A stretch of DNA of 64,000 nucleotides from Oscillospiraceae bacterium (GTDB taxonomy: Bacteria > Bacillota > Clostridia > Lachnospirales > Lachnospiraceae), in assembly GCA_021771715.1 (NCBI GenBank), contig JAETOO010000001.1, positions 310,001-374,000 on the forward strand. The letters are read 5' to 3'. Positions 41,760 through 50,856 of the stretch are shown piece by piece (within the stretch, counting starts at the first letter, position 1; the number at the start of each line of letters is the position of its first letter). The notes below the pieces were generated by a model. That model searched no databases. It was not told the origin of the DNA and saw only the letters and a list, made by a program, of their open reading frames with translations. The position numbers and the translations under genes are program-made.

Positions 41760-43445
41760 TCACAAAATCAGAACCTCTTTCCCTCTGAATGCGAACCCAT
41801 AGCTTCGGATTCTCTCTCCTGCGATCCCCTGCGCCTCCAGCTGTGCGACATACTGCTTTTGGGCAATCTGTGCCAGCGCGTTCCCGGCGGTCTCGCAGAG
41901 ATCCGTTTCTTTTCTGGGGTCAAACACTTTAAATTCCAGAATCATCGCCGGATCGTGAGGATCCCGCGGTCTCAGCATGACATCGTACCGGCCAAAGCCG
42001 CTCTCGCGGTTCGACAGGATCTCATACCGCCCCTGCAGCTCCACCACCAGTCCCAGCACAAAGCCGTGATAAAACCGTTCCGGCTCCCTCTGCCCGGACG
42101 GATGGCTGCCTGTGTCAAAGAAGCTGAACACAGACTGGCTGACCCGGTTCATATAGACGTTCATCGCGTCCACATCTCCCTGCAGAAGCGCCGCTATGAA
42201 ATCATTGTAATCACTGCTGTCATCTGTGAACCAGTCCTCGATCATGCTCTCGAACATCACATGGACCTCCGTATTGGTCAGCGCCAGATGATAGCGCCAC
42301 CGCCGCCGTCCCGGATCATCCTCCACGCTCGTCACCTTCAGATAACCGCTCGCCAGAAGGAGGCTCCAGATCGCATTCTTTTTCCGATCCAGCTGGTCAT
42401 AGACGATCTGCTCATCCAGCGCGGTCACGAGCGTGCCGCCCTTCAGCAGCAGTTCAAAATCCTGCTTGATCTCCTTATTCGCCTTTCGCAGCAGCTCCCC
42501 GATCAGACTGTTGGAGCTCGTGTTCGCCCAGTAAGCTGCGATCTTTCCCTTGTCGAGAAAATTCAAAATCGACCACGGATTGTAGATGTCCTCCGACCGC
42601 CCGAAAAGGAAGCCGTCGTACCAATCCTTTACCTCCTGCTTTCTGTCAGGAAGTCCGAATTCGTCCAGGGCGTCAAATACCTCCCGCTCCGTAAAGCCAA
42701 AGCACTCCGCATATTTCTCAGATGTCGTCGTGACCACCTCGAGATTGTTCAGATCCGAGAAAATGGACTCCTTGCTGATCCTTGTGATGCCGGTCATGAT
42801 CGCCCGCTCCAGGTGGGGGTTCGTCTTAAAAGCTGCATTGAACATATTTCTGATGAAACCGGTAAAATCCTCCCAGTATCCGTCGACATACGCCTCCTGG
42901 AGCGGCGTATCATACTCATCCAGGAGAATGATGACTTTCTTTTTATAGTAGCGGCACAGATACCCCGCCAGCTGATGCAGCGCCAGCGTCGCCGTCGTGT
43001 CGTCCATATCCGGCGATACACTCTCAAAAAATTCCAGCTCCCGCCCCTGCAGGAAGCCCGACTTTTGAAGAAACGCATTCTGTATATACAGATCCGTCAG
43101 AATCTGGCAGATCCTCTTTTTCGCGTTCAGACAGTCCTTCTCCTTGACATTCGCAAAGCTCAAAAAAATCACGGGATAGGTGCCCTGAAGCTCCCGATAG
43201 CGCGTGTGCTCCCAGATTTTCGTGCCATCGAACAGATCCGTCCGCGAAGCATAATGGACAGAGAAAAACTCCTCAACCATACTCATCATCAGCGTCTTTC
43301 CAAAGCGTCTCGGGCGGGTGAGCAGTGTGACGCTGTCCCCGGCCTCCCACCACTGTCTGATGAAATCCGTCTTGTCGATATAGAAATAGTGGTTCGTCCT
43401 TATCGTCTCATAATCCTGGACACCGATCGCCACCGTTGGCTTCAC
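41760..43445 (-). CDS. AAA-ATPase-like protein with PD-(D/E)XK nuclease domain (DUF1703)
   Basis: A protein of about 561 residues in the large AAA-ATPase_like/PDDEXK_9 family common in Lachnospiraceae. TNHYFYIDKTDFI then Walker A LLTRPRRFGKTL at the start, Walker B VIILLDEYDTPLQEAY, and a C-terminal nuclease core with ESGFGRYDVML and MILEFKVF (Asp, Glu-x-Lys). Its role is not established; mobile-element or defence links have been proposed. GGGGGAGG is eight bases before a GTG at 43445; another GTG at 43454 is too close to it. Confidence 0.85.
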   Translation of the reverse strand: MKPTVAIGVQDYETIRTNHYFYIDKTDFIRQWWEAGDSVTLLTRPRRFGKTLMMSMVEEFFSVHYASRTDLFDGTKIWEHTRYRELQGTYPVIFLSFANVKEKDCLNAKKRICQILTDLYIQNAFLQKSGFLQGRELEFFESVSPDMDDTTATLALHQLAGYLCRYYKKKVIILLDEYDTPLQEAYVDGYWEDFTGFIRNMFNAAFKTNPHLERAIMTGITRISKESIFSDLNNLEVVTTTSEKYAECFGFTEREVFDALDEFGLPDRKQEVKDWYDGFLFGRSEDIYNPWSILNFLDKGKIAAYWANTSSNSLIGELLRKANKEIKQDFELLLKGGTLVTALDEQIVYDQLDRKKNAIWSLLLASGYLKVTSVEDDPGRRRWRYHLALTNTEVHVMFESMIEDWFTDDSSDYNDFIAALLQGDVDAMNVYMNRVSQSVFSFFDTGSHPSGQREPERFYHGFVLGLVVELQGRYEILSNRESGFGRYDVMLRPRDPHDPAMILEFKVFDPRKETDLCETAGNALAQIAQKQYVAQLEAQGIAGERIRSYGFAFRGKEVLIL

Positions 43446-43571
43446 CTGCCTCACCTCCCCCTACATTCTATCCAACTCCGATTTGTCCATTTTCCGGATA
43501 AGCCTATGTGGTCTGTCTTCTCATTTTTTCGCATAACTGAACCATACCGAAACCATTTGGCACCGGCGGGA

Positions 43572-44129
43572 TCAGAACTGAAATACCACCCCGATAACCG
43601 CCGCAAACAAAAACCAGAGCGCCGGGTGCAGCTTCTTCGCCTTCTTCCACTGCAGCAGCACGAAGATCACGACACAGAGCACGCAGCTCTTGATCTGCGG
43701 GGTGAGCTTGCCGGCCTCCTCGACGAAGAGGGAGACGCGGATCAGGTTGATCACGGCTGCGGCGATCAGAGCCGTCACGGCCGGACGGATCCCTGCAAAG
43801 ACCGCCTTCACGATCCGGTTCTCCTGAAAGCCGTCCAGGAATTTCGCTATGATGATGATAATGACGATGCTGGGCGCTACAATGGCAAGCGTGGCCAAAA
43901 TGCCGCCCCAGATGCCGACCGTGCGGAAGCCGGCAAAGGTCGCCATGTTCAGTCCGATCGGTCCGGGCGTACTCTCGCTGATCGCGATCATATCGCTCAG
44001 CTCTTCCATCGTGAACCACGGGTATTTCTCTGCCATGTCCATCAGAAACGGAATGGTCGCCGGGCCTCCGCCGATCGCAAACAGACCCGTCTTAAAAAAT
44101 TCCAGCATCAGAATCAGTGCCTGACTCAT
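43572..44129 (-). CDS. Chromate transporter half-subunit (CHR family)
   Basis: A 185-residue membrane protein with the CHR-domain motifs FFKTGLFAIGGGPATIPFL and ESTPGPIGLNMATFAGF. Short-chain ChrA proteins work as pairs. Its ATG overlaps the stop of the companion gene (ATGA). The real substrate could be another anion, since few of these have been tested. Confidence 0.88.
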   Translation of the reverse strand: MSQALILMLEFFKTGLFAIGGGPATIPFLMDMAEKYPWFTMEELSDMIAISESTPGPIGLNMATFAGFRTVGIWGGILATLAIVAPSIVIIIIIAKFLDGFQENRIVKAVFAGIRPAVTALIAAAVINLIRVSLFVEEAGKLTPQIKSCVLCVVIFVLLQWKKAKKLHPALWFLFAAVIGVVFQF

Positions 44130-44671
44130 TTTGCCGCACCTCCCTTCACGCGGTCAGCGATCACGCCGCAGATGCCCGCCAGCACGATGATCAGCACCGT
44201 CGGGATCTCCGTCAGCATCGCCAGCACGAACGCGCCCGCGCAGATTGCGATACTGACCGGATTGATCAGGCTCTTTTTCGCCAGCGTGTACACGGTATTC
44301 AGCATCAGCGCACAGACGCCGCCGCGGATTCCCATCAGCGCGTACTGCACGACCGGCTCTGTGATCAGCGCCTCCAAAAACAGCGCCACCACTGTGATGA
44401 TCACCACGGACGGCGACGCCATCCCCAGCGTCGCGACGATCCCGCCGATGATCCCCTTTCTCCGATAGCCCACAAACGTCGCCGTATTCACGGCGATGAT
44501 GCCGGGCGTGCACTGCCCGATCGCGTAGCAGTCCAGCAGCGTCTCCTCCGTGATCCAGCCTCTCCGCTCGACCAGCTCATACTTCAGCATCGGCAGCATC
44601 GCGAGCCCTCCTCCGAAGGTCATGATGCCGATCCGAAAGAATGCGACATACAGCTCCAATAGTTCCTTCAT
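44126..44671 (-). CDS. Chromate transporter half-subunit (CHR family)
   Basis: A 181-residue companion to the next gene, with FRIGIMTFGGGLAMLPML and CTPGIIAVNTATFVGY. The two halves show the same order of motifs, as expected for an antiparallel pair. AAGGAGAAGAAGT precedes the ATG. Confidence 0.88.
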   Translation of the reverse strand: MKELLELYVAFFRIGIMTFGGGLAMLPMLKYELVERRGWITEETLLDCYAIGQCTPGIIAVNTATFVGYRRKGIIGGIVATLGMASPSVVIITVVALFLEALITEPVVQYALMGIRGGVCALMLNTVYTLAKKSLINPVSIAICAGAFVLAMLTEIPTVLIIVLAGICGVIADRVKGGAAK

Positions 44672-44761
44672 ACTTCTTCTCCTTCTGTTTCATTCTATAT
44701 CTGCCTGCCGACCGGCACAGCAGTGCATGCTTAACTTGTCATCGCGTGCATGCTCAGTCTC

Positions 44762-46129
44762 TCATCCCTGCGCATGTTTCACTGACTTCCAGATCCGCTT
44801 TTGTTTATAGAAATAGTACGCAGTCATGCTCACCGCCGTCACCAGCCAGGTGATCGGGTAGCACGCGATAATCTGCTCCATTGTCCCATCCGGAACAATC
44901 CACGATACCCACACGACCCGCAGCAGGCAGACGCCGACCAGCGTCAGAATCGTCGACACAAAGACATAGCCCTGCGCGCGCAGCGAGCCGGAAAAAATTT
45001 CGACAAACACGAACAGGAAGTACGTCCGCGAGATCACCTGCATCATCCGGACGCCGATCTGCACCACGGACGAGTCCGAGGTAAAGATTCCGAACCAGTA
45101 TTTTCCGGTCGGCATCAGAATCGCGCTGAAAGCCACTGCAGCCGCCACCGACATGCCCAGACACTCCCAAGTGCCTTTTTTCACCCGGTCATGCTTGCCC
45201 GCGCCAAAGTTCTGCCCGACAAATGTGGTGACTGCGATGCCGAAGGCACCGTTTATCATCCAGAATACGCTGTCGATCTTTCCGAACGCCGTCCACGCAG
45301 CCATCGTGTCCACGCCGAACGCATTGATCGAGGACTGCACCGCGATGTTTGAGAGGCTGTACATGCAGGACTGGATACCGGTCGGCAGTCCGATCTTGAG
45401 CATCGTGCCGAGCAGCTCCCGCTCCATGCGGATCTTCCCGAGCTCCAGCTTCAGATCCTCGGTGTGGTACATCAGCGCGCGCGTCACCAGCACCGCGCTG
45501 ACCCCCTGCGAGATCAGCGTCCCGACCGCGACACCGAGCACGCCGAGGCCCATTGCGAGTACGAGCACAAGGTCAAGGATGATATTGATCACACAGCAGA
45601 TGATCAGGTAGTACAGCGGCCGCTTCGAGTCGCCGATCGCGCGCAGGATCGCTGAGCCGATGTTGTAAATCAGGATAAACACCAGACCCGCAAAATAGAT
45701 CCGCACGTAGAGACCCGAATCCGCCATCAGATCCTCCGGCGTGTTCATCATCCGCAGAATCGCAGGCGTCGCGGCCATGCCGATGATCCCGGCCAGCACG
45801 CCGAACACCAGCGAAAACGCGTAGGCGGTGTGCAGTGCCTGGTGCAGCCGCTCCTGATTCTTTGCACCGTAATACTGCGAGATAATCACCGTACCGCCCG
45901 CCGACAGTCCAGTAAAAAATCCAACCACAAGATTGATAATCTGCGACGAGGAACCGCCCACACTCGAAAGCGCTTCCTTGCCGGCAAAACGCCCTACTAC
46001 CACAGCGTCAACTGTGTTGTAGAGCTGCTGAAAAAACGTCCCGACCAGAATCGGGAAAAAGAAAATCAAAATCTGCTTCCAGATCACGCCCTCCGTGATC
46101 CCGTTCCGCTTTTTCTCCTTTGCTGCCAT
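44762..46129 (-). CDS. MATE-family multidrug efflux protein
   Basis: About 455 residues with twelve hydrophobic helices. QILIFFFPILVGTFFQQLYN and VDAVVVGRFAGKEALSSVGGSS at the start and GLPTGIQSCMYSLSNIAVQS at the second half mark the NorM/DinF-like fold. GGAGGCACAG precedes the ATG at 46129. It has its own promoter (46176-46204). Confidence 0.9.
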   Translation of the reverse strand: MAAKEKKRNGITEGVIWKQILIFFFPILVGTFFQQLYNTVDAVVVGRFAGKEALSSVGGSSSQIINLVVGFFTGLSAGGTVIISQYYGAKNQERLHQALHTAYAFSLVFGVLAGIIGMAATPAILRMMNTPEDLMADSGLYVRIYFAGLVFILIYNIGSAILRAIGDSKRPLYYLIICCVINIILDLVLVLAMGLGVLGVAVGTLISQGVSAVLVTRALMYHTEDLKLELGKIRMERELLGTMLKIGLPTGIQSCMYSLSNIAVQSSINAFGVDTMAAWTAFGKIDSVFWMINGAFGIAVTTFVGQNFGAGKHDRVKKGTWECLGMSVAAAVAFSAILMPTGKYWFGIFTSDSSVVQIGVRMMQVISRTYFLFVFVEIFSGSLRAQGYVFVSTILTLVGVCLLRVVWVSWIVPDGTMEQIIACYPITWLVTAVSMTAYYFYKQKRIWKSVKHAQG

Positions 46130-46175
46130 CTCTGTGCCTCCATAATTCTTACGTATTTGGTCCTTTTGTACTGCC

Positions 46176-46204
46176 ATTCTATTCCATATTTCTCAGGCCG
46201 TCAA
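46176..46204 (-). promoter_or_regulatory. Sigma-A promoter of the MATE gene
   Basis: On the minus strand TTGACG (46199-46204), a 17-nt spacer and TAGAAT (46176-46181). Confidence 0.7.
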
Positions 46205-46329
46205 CGCTCAACTCTTGTGGATATTTTTTCTCATTTTGAAGGCACACCGCAATATTTTGGAGTATCTCTTACCGCAAAGTGTCACCGGTCACGCACGATT
46301 CTACCATAGCTTTTCGGCACAGAACACCT

Positions 46330-46361
46330 GGCCTTCCATCAATGTAGATCAATCGAAGGCC
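46330..46361 (-). terminator. Hairpin after larB
   Basis: GGCCTTC...GGAAGGCC with a 17-nt loop, directly after the larB stop. There is no good T-run, so it is a weak or factor-helped terminator. Confidence 0.45.
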
Positions 46362-46366
46362 GCGGC

Positions 46367-47428
46367 TCACTCCCGAATTGCCTGGCGGTTGATCTTGGAG
46401 GCCAGGACTCCCGCCCCAAAACCATTGTCGATATTCACGACGCTGACGCCGCTCGCGCAGGAGTTCAGCATCGAGAGCAGCGCGGCGAGGCCGCCGAAGT
46501 TCGCGCCGTAGCCGACGCTCGTGGGCACACCGATCACCGGGCAGGCGACGAGGCCGCCGATCACGCTGACGAGCGCTCCCTCCATGCCGGCGACCGCCAC
46601 CACCACGTTCGCATCCTCGAAGAGCGTCAGCTTGTTCAGCAGCCGGTGGATCCCGGCCACGCCGACATCATAGACGCGCTCCACATAGTTGCCGTAGAGC
46701 TCCGCAGTGATCGCAGCCTCCTCCGCGACCGGCAGATCGCTCGTCCCCGCCGCGATCACCGCGATCTTTCCCTTTTTCTCGACTTCACAGCCATTCACGA
46801 TGCCGATGCGGGACACCGGGTCGTAGGTCATGCTGACTTTCCGTCCCATAGGAAAACGACCACTGTCTCCTGCCTGTCCTGCCGCAGACGTCTCTGTCTT
46901 GTCTGCCCGCTCCACCGCAGACATCTCTGCCTTGCCTGCCTGCTCTGCCGCAGACATATCTGCCTTGCCTGCCCGCTCCGCCGCAGACATCTCTGCCTTG
47001 CCTGCCTGCTCCGCCGCAGACATCTCTGCCTTGCCTGCCTGCTCCGCCGCAGACATCTCTGCCTTGCCTGCCTGCTCTGCCGCAGACATATCTGCCTTGC
47101 CTGCCTGCTCCGCCGTGCCTACCAGTATACGCACTCCAAGTCCCTCTGCGACTGCGTCCGCCTTCTCTCTTGACAGACGGGTGATCAGAATATTCCGGAT
47201 GTCCTTCTCCGCCATCGCCGACGCGATGCCGACAATCTGCTCCGCCGTCTTTCCTTCGCCATAGATCACCTCCGGCATGCCCTGCCGCATGTGGCGGTGC
47301 AGGTCAATGTCCGCATAATTTCCTACCAGCATGTCCGGCTGCAGGCTCACATCCTCCAGCGCCTCCCGGGCGCTCACCGTGCCCGCCTCCACCTTCTTCA
47401 GCAATTCATAGAGCTCTACCCGCTCCAT
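46367..47428 (-). CDS. larB: LarB-type NCAIR-mutase-like protein with a repeat insertion
   Basis: LarB carboxylates and hydrolyses NaAD in the synthesis of the nickel-pincer nucleotide cofactor. The C-terminal PurE-like domain is intact: [78 protein letters not shown]. The N-terminal region ([20 protein letters not shown]) is also normal. Between them, after RILVGT, come about eight 11-residue repeats ([11 protein letters not shown]), so the protein is about 353 residues, against about 250 in relatives. larC and larE are not nearby. The start at 47428 has AAGGGAAG. Confidence 0.88.
   Translation of the reverse strand: MERVELYELLKKVEAGTVSAREALEDVSLQPDMLVGNYADIDLHRHMRQGMPEVIYGEGKTAEQIVGIASAMAEKDIRNILITRLSREKADAVAEGLGVRILVGTAEQAGKADMSAAEQAGKAEMSAAEQAGKAEMSAAEQAGKAEMSAAERAGKADMSAAEQAGKAEMSAVERADKTETSAAGQAGDSGRFPMGRKVSMTYDPVSRIGIVNGCEVEKKGKIAVIAAGTSDLPVAEEAAITAELYGNYVERVYDVGVAGIHRLLNKLTLFEDANVVVAVAGMEGALVSVIGGLVACPVIGVPTSVGYGANFGGLAALLSMLNSCASGVSVVNIDNGFGAGVLASKINRQAIRE
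46868..47115. repeat. 33-nt in-gene tandem repeat in larB (about 7.5 copies)
   Basis: Units read forward as GCCGCAGACATCTCTGCCTT plus 13 further bases, differing at few positions. It codes for an Ala/Glu/Lys-rich, likely helical insertion. Confidence 0.93.
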
Positions 47429-47504
47429 ATTGCACACTTCCCTTCTTTCTGCACTCAGCTGCCCTTTCGCATTTATCCGGTACATTCCATCTGTCAGGCG
47501 CAGC

Positions 47505-47990
47505 TCATTTTACCCTCTGATATGCAATGCGCGGCGAGCCGTCCTCGACGTAGATCCGCCCGCACCTCACAAATCCGTTCTTTTCCAGAACGTGCTGCAT
47601 CACATGATTGTCCTCGTGTGTGTCACCGCGCAGATTCGGCCACTGGCGGAGACACCACTGGATACACGCTGAGCCGATGCCCTTCACCCGCCCGCGCGAC
47701 GCGATCCGGTGGATCACCCCGTACGGCTCATCGTTTGGCCAGCCGCCGTCCTCGATCACCTGGTAGGTGGGGTCGTCTCCCACGCGGAACAAAAAGACCG
47801 CCTCGATCTCCCCGTCCTCCACCGCGACGTAGCTGACGCCCTCCTCGATATCCGCGCGAACCAGTTCCCACGACGGGTATCCGTCGCCCCACTGCTTCTC
47901 ATTTCCGGTACTGCGCATAAACTGCCGGCCGATCTCGTAGATCTCCATGATCACGCCCTGATCCTCCGGCGTCGCCCTCCTGATCTCCAT
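47505..47990 (-). CDS. GNAT-family N-acetyltransferase
   Basis: A 161-residue acetyltransferase ([20 protein letters not shown]), with the acetyl-CoA loop region [20 protein letters not shown] and the late [28 protein letters not shown] precedes the ATG at 47990. A 9-bp dyad AGCAGCGAG/CTCGCTGCT is in the leader. Substrate unknown. Confidence 0.88.
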   Translation of the reverse strand: MEIRRATPEDQGVIMEIYEIGRQFMRSTGNEKQWGDGYPSWELVRADIEEGVSYVAVEDGEIEAVFLFRVGDDPTYQVIEDGGWPNDEPYGVIHRIASRGRVKGIGSACIQWCLRQWPNLRGDTHEDNHVMQHVLEKNGFVRCGRIYVEDGSPRIAYQRVK

Positions 47991-48191
47991 ACTTCCTCCT
48001 ACAGTCACAAAGTCCCGCTGCAAGCAGCGAGCCATCAAACTATCTGACTCGCTGCTCGCAGGACAAAATCCCCGACTGGTATTTTCCCGATTCATCTAGC
48101 ACCAATCACTGTCGTTACCCATACATATCACAAATAACTACACGAAATTACTTGTCTGTCTTCCCGATCGCACGGGATAAAAATACACTTC

Positions 48192-50210
48192 TCAGGCCAG
48201 CACTTTCCCGTAGTCCTCTCTGCCCGCGAACGGCCCGGCCAGCGGGTGGACATTGCGCGCGCTGTCATGGTAATCCCGGTCGAAGATGATCTCCGTTCCG
48301 TCCGGATTCTCGAACTTCTGCTCCGGCTCGAACGCCTCGCCGAGCAGCTCCGTCGAGATGACCCCCGGCAGGTAGCCTGTCCCGGCAGCGCACTCCGGCA
48401 GCAGTTCTCCGAGATTGGTCTCCAGCCGATACGCACCGTCCTGCTCCACGACCTTCCAGCTCACCACATGCTGCTCGTCCACCACCGAATTCTGCTCCTT
48501 ATCCCAGGGCTGTGCCCCGTTGAAATAGACGTTGCCGCCGGAGTAGACCGGGAGCTTGTTATAATATTTGTTCCGATCCTCCTTTGCGCCGCTGTCCCCC
48601 TCGCGGAAGAACTGCGCCAGGTACTCCTCCTGCGTGGGATAGCCGTCGAACGGCTTTGTCCCAGTCACGGTGATCGGGTCGCCGCCCATCCCAAGCTGCC
48701 GCTGGAACTCCACAAACTCCTCCGGCACCTCTCCTCCGACAAAGACATTATTATAGAAACGGTCGTCGCCGTGCAGGAACGTCATGAAGCCTGCCACCTC
48801 GGTGCGGTGCGGGACATGGTACGGTGTGTAGCGCGGTTGTTTTGTCCCCGCATTGTCCGTCCCCTTCCCGACGTAGGTAAACGGCCCGCAGATCAGGTTG
48901 TGCACCAGCGCCACGCCCTGCGTCGCGAGCTTGCAGCTGTAGGTCGAGAGCAGCAGATTGTTGTCGATCAGTGTCGGGCCATGACTCACCTCGACGAAAA
49001 TGTCCTCGCCGAGCGCAATTCCGCCGTTGATCTTCGTCCCGAGCGGCGGCATATTGTCGTGGAAGAGGTTCTGCGTCACCCGCGTCCCCTGCGCCTGCCA
49101 GTCCAGCCAGAGGCCGCGCGTGCAGTGGTGGATGTGGTTGCGCCGGAACACCACGTCGATCGCCGCGTGCATCTTGATCCCGCCGATCTCCGCGCCGGTA
49201 AACTGCTGCTTGTTGTTGATGTGGTGGATGTGGTTGTCCTCGATCACGGAGAAGACTCCGCCCAGGTGGCCGACGATCCCGGTCTGCTCACAGTGATGAA
49301 TGTTGCAGCGGCGCACAATGTGTGAGCCGATGTTCTCCTTCGTCCACCCCTCGAGCTGCGCCTGGCAGATCGCGTCGCGCTCCGTCTGCGTCCCGTGCTT
49401 CAGCCGCTTGAGCGACCACTTGTTGTCATTCTCCGGCTGTAGATATTTGCCGAGGGAGATGCCGCAGCACTTCGAATCCGAGATCTCACAGTCCTCGATG
49501 ATCCAGCCCTTGCTCCAGTGCGGGCCGATCATTCCCTCCTGGTACGCGGTCGGGGGCGCCCAGTTCGTAGCGGCCTGCTTCACCGTAAAGCCGGACAGCG
49601 TGATGTAGCCCACGCCGGTCTGATCCGGGTAGAAACAGTTCCTGCGGACATTGATTTCCACATTCTCTGCGTTCGGATCTGCGCCGTGGAAGTTCGCATA
49701 GATCAGCGTCCTGCCGTCCTTCTGGCAGGTGTACCACTTGTACACGGAAAATTCCGGCTCCCACGATGCCGGATCCGGCTCCGGCTGCAGCACGCCCTCC
49801 AGCGTGTGGCACTCATACATCGATCTCCCGTTCAGGTACACCTCCCCTGTATGGATCGGCACGATCGGATAGTACCAGTCCCCGAAAATCTCCGTCGTGT
49901 ACGGATTGTAGCTGCCAAAGATCCCGTTCGGAATCTGCGCGAGCCACACCTCCCCCTCATACGGCTCCCAGTTCTTCACCGGCTCCGCGCCCGTGATCAC
50001 CGCGGCCAGCGGCTGCTCCGAGCGGTATGTAATCCTCTGCTCACTGGTTCCCGCGTGCTTCGGGTTCACATACTCCCGATAGACGCCCGGCGCCACCAGC
50101 ACCTCATCGCCCGGCATCGCGATCCGCGCCGCGTCATTGATCCACCGAAACGGCCGCCCCTTGCTCCCGTCGCCGCCCATTTTTGCATCTGCTGATACGT
50201 AATAAATCAT
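48192..50210 (-). CDS. GH120-type beta-xylosidase (parallel beta-helix)
   Basis: A 672-residue enzyme without a signal peptide. The N-terminal IYYVSADAKMGGDGSKGRPF and GDEVLVAPGVYREYV mark the right-handed beta-helix, with many His/Asn-rich rungs (NIHHCEQTGIVGHLGG, DNHIHHINNK). GLWLDWQAQGTRVTQNLFHD (Asp370) and EDIFVEVSHGP (Glu407) fit the nucleophile and acid/base of Thermoanaerobacterium XylC, but the spacing is about 14 residues longer here because of a PPLGTKINGG insertion. GGAGGAGG precedes the ATG at 50210. Probably cuts imported xylo-oligosaccharides. Confidence 0.85.
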   Translation of the reverse strand: MIYYVSADAKMGGDGSKGRPFRWINDAARIAMPGDEVLVAPGVYREYVNPKHAGTSEQRITYRSEQPLAAVITGAEPVKNWEPYEGEVWLAQIPNGIFGSYNPYTTEIFGDWYYPIVPIHTGEVYLNGRSMYECHTLEGVLQPEPDPASWEPEFSVYKWYTCQKDGRTLIYANFHGADPNAENVEINVRRNCFYPDQTGVGYITLSGFTVKQAATNWAPPTAYQEGMIGPHWSKGWIIEDCEISDSKCCGISLGKYLQPENDNKWSLKRLKHGTQTERDAICQAQLEGWTKENIGSHIVRRCNIHHCEQTGIVGHLGGVFSVIEDNHIHHINNKQQFTGAEIGGIKMHAAIDVVFRRNHIHHCTRGLWLDWQAQGTRVTQNLFHDNMPPLGTKINGGIALGEDIFVEVSHGPTLIDNNLLLSTYSCKLATQGVALVHNLICGPFTYVGKGTDNAGTKQPRYTPYHVPHRTEVAGFMTFLHGDDRFYNNVFVGGEVPEEFVEFQRQLGMGGDPITVTGTKPFDGYPTQEEYLAQFFREGDSGAKEDRNKYYNKLPVYSGGNVYFNGAQPWDKEQNSVVDEQHVVSWKVVEQDGAYRLETNLGELLPECAAGTGYLPGVISTELLGEAFEPEQKFENPDGTEIIFDRDYHDSARNVHPLAGPFAGREDYGKVLA

Positions 50211-50773
50211 TCTGTACCTCCTCCGGTTTTTTCTATTGAAATTGTCCCGCAATGCGGGGAAAGCACTTTCTCCAGCGCCTCCGCGACCTCGCACGCGATC
50301 GCTATCTTGCTCTCGTGCCGCGTCAGGCCTGTCAGGTCAAGGTTCCGCTTTCTGACACAGCTCCTCTCTCCCCAGACGACTGCGTAGTAGACCTCCCCGG
50401 CCACGCTGTCTGCGTTCCCGGGGTCCAGGTTGCCTGTCGTGCCGGTCACACCGATGCCGATGTCGGCGCCGTACGCCCGCCTGCACGCCTGCGCCATCTC
50501 CCGGGCCACCTCCGTCGAATAGACTCCGCAGCGGGCGATCACCTCCGCCGGGACTCCCTGGCGGATCTTCGCCTCATTTGAATATGTAATAAAAGCGCCC
50601 TTCAGGATCGCGGACGCGCCCTCCGTGTCTGTGAGATACGACGCGATCAGCCCGGACGTGCAGCTCTCCATCGTGCTGATCGAAATGTTCTTCTCGATCA
50701 GGTGCCGCACGATCCGGTCCATCCTGGCCACCAGCTCGCGTTCTCTCGCCACATGCGTATTTTCTCCCGACAT
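50207..50773 (-). CDS. CinA C-terminal-type nicotinamide-nucleotide amidase
   Basis: A 188-residue protein with the PncC/CinA-C signature: TMESCTSGLIASYLTDTEGA, GAFITYSNEAK, GVYSTEVAREMAQACRR, GVTGTTGNLDPGN. It deamidates nicotinamide mononucleotide in pyridine-nucleotide salvage. The stop overlaps the GH120 start (ATGA), so both are on one transcript, although no functional link is evident. Confidence 0.88.
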   Translation of the reverse strand: MSGENTHVARERELVARMDRIVRHLIEKNISISTMESCTSGLIASYLTDTEGASAILKGAFITYSNEAKIRQGVPAEVIARCGVYSTEVAREMAQACRRAYGADIGIGVTGTTGNLDPGNADSVAGEVYYAVVWGERSCVRKRNLDLTGLTRHESKIAIACEVAEALEKVLSPHCGTISIEKTGGGTE

Positions 50774-50856
50774 ATCGCACCTTTTCCCTTCTCTTTTTCC
50801 CCCACAGCATTGCTTTTGCCGCCTCGCTCCGCAGAACTGCGCTACCCGCCTGCCCT

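Noticed and set aside
41379-44468. Forward-strand open frame of 1029 codons
   Set aside because: It lies antisense to GH127, DUF1703 and the chromate transporters, all with clear motifs and ribosome-binding sites. The translation has no recognisable domain.
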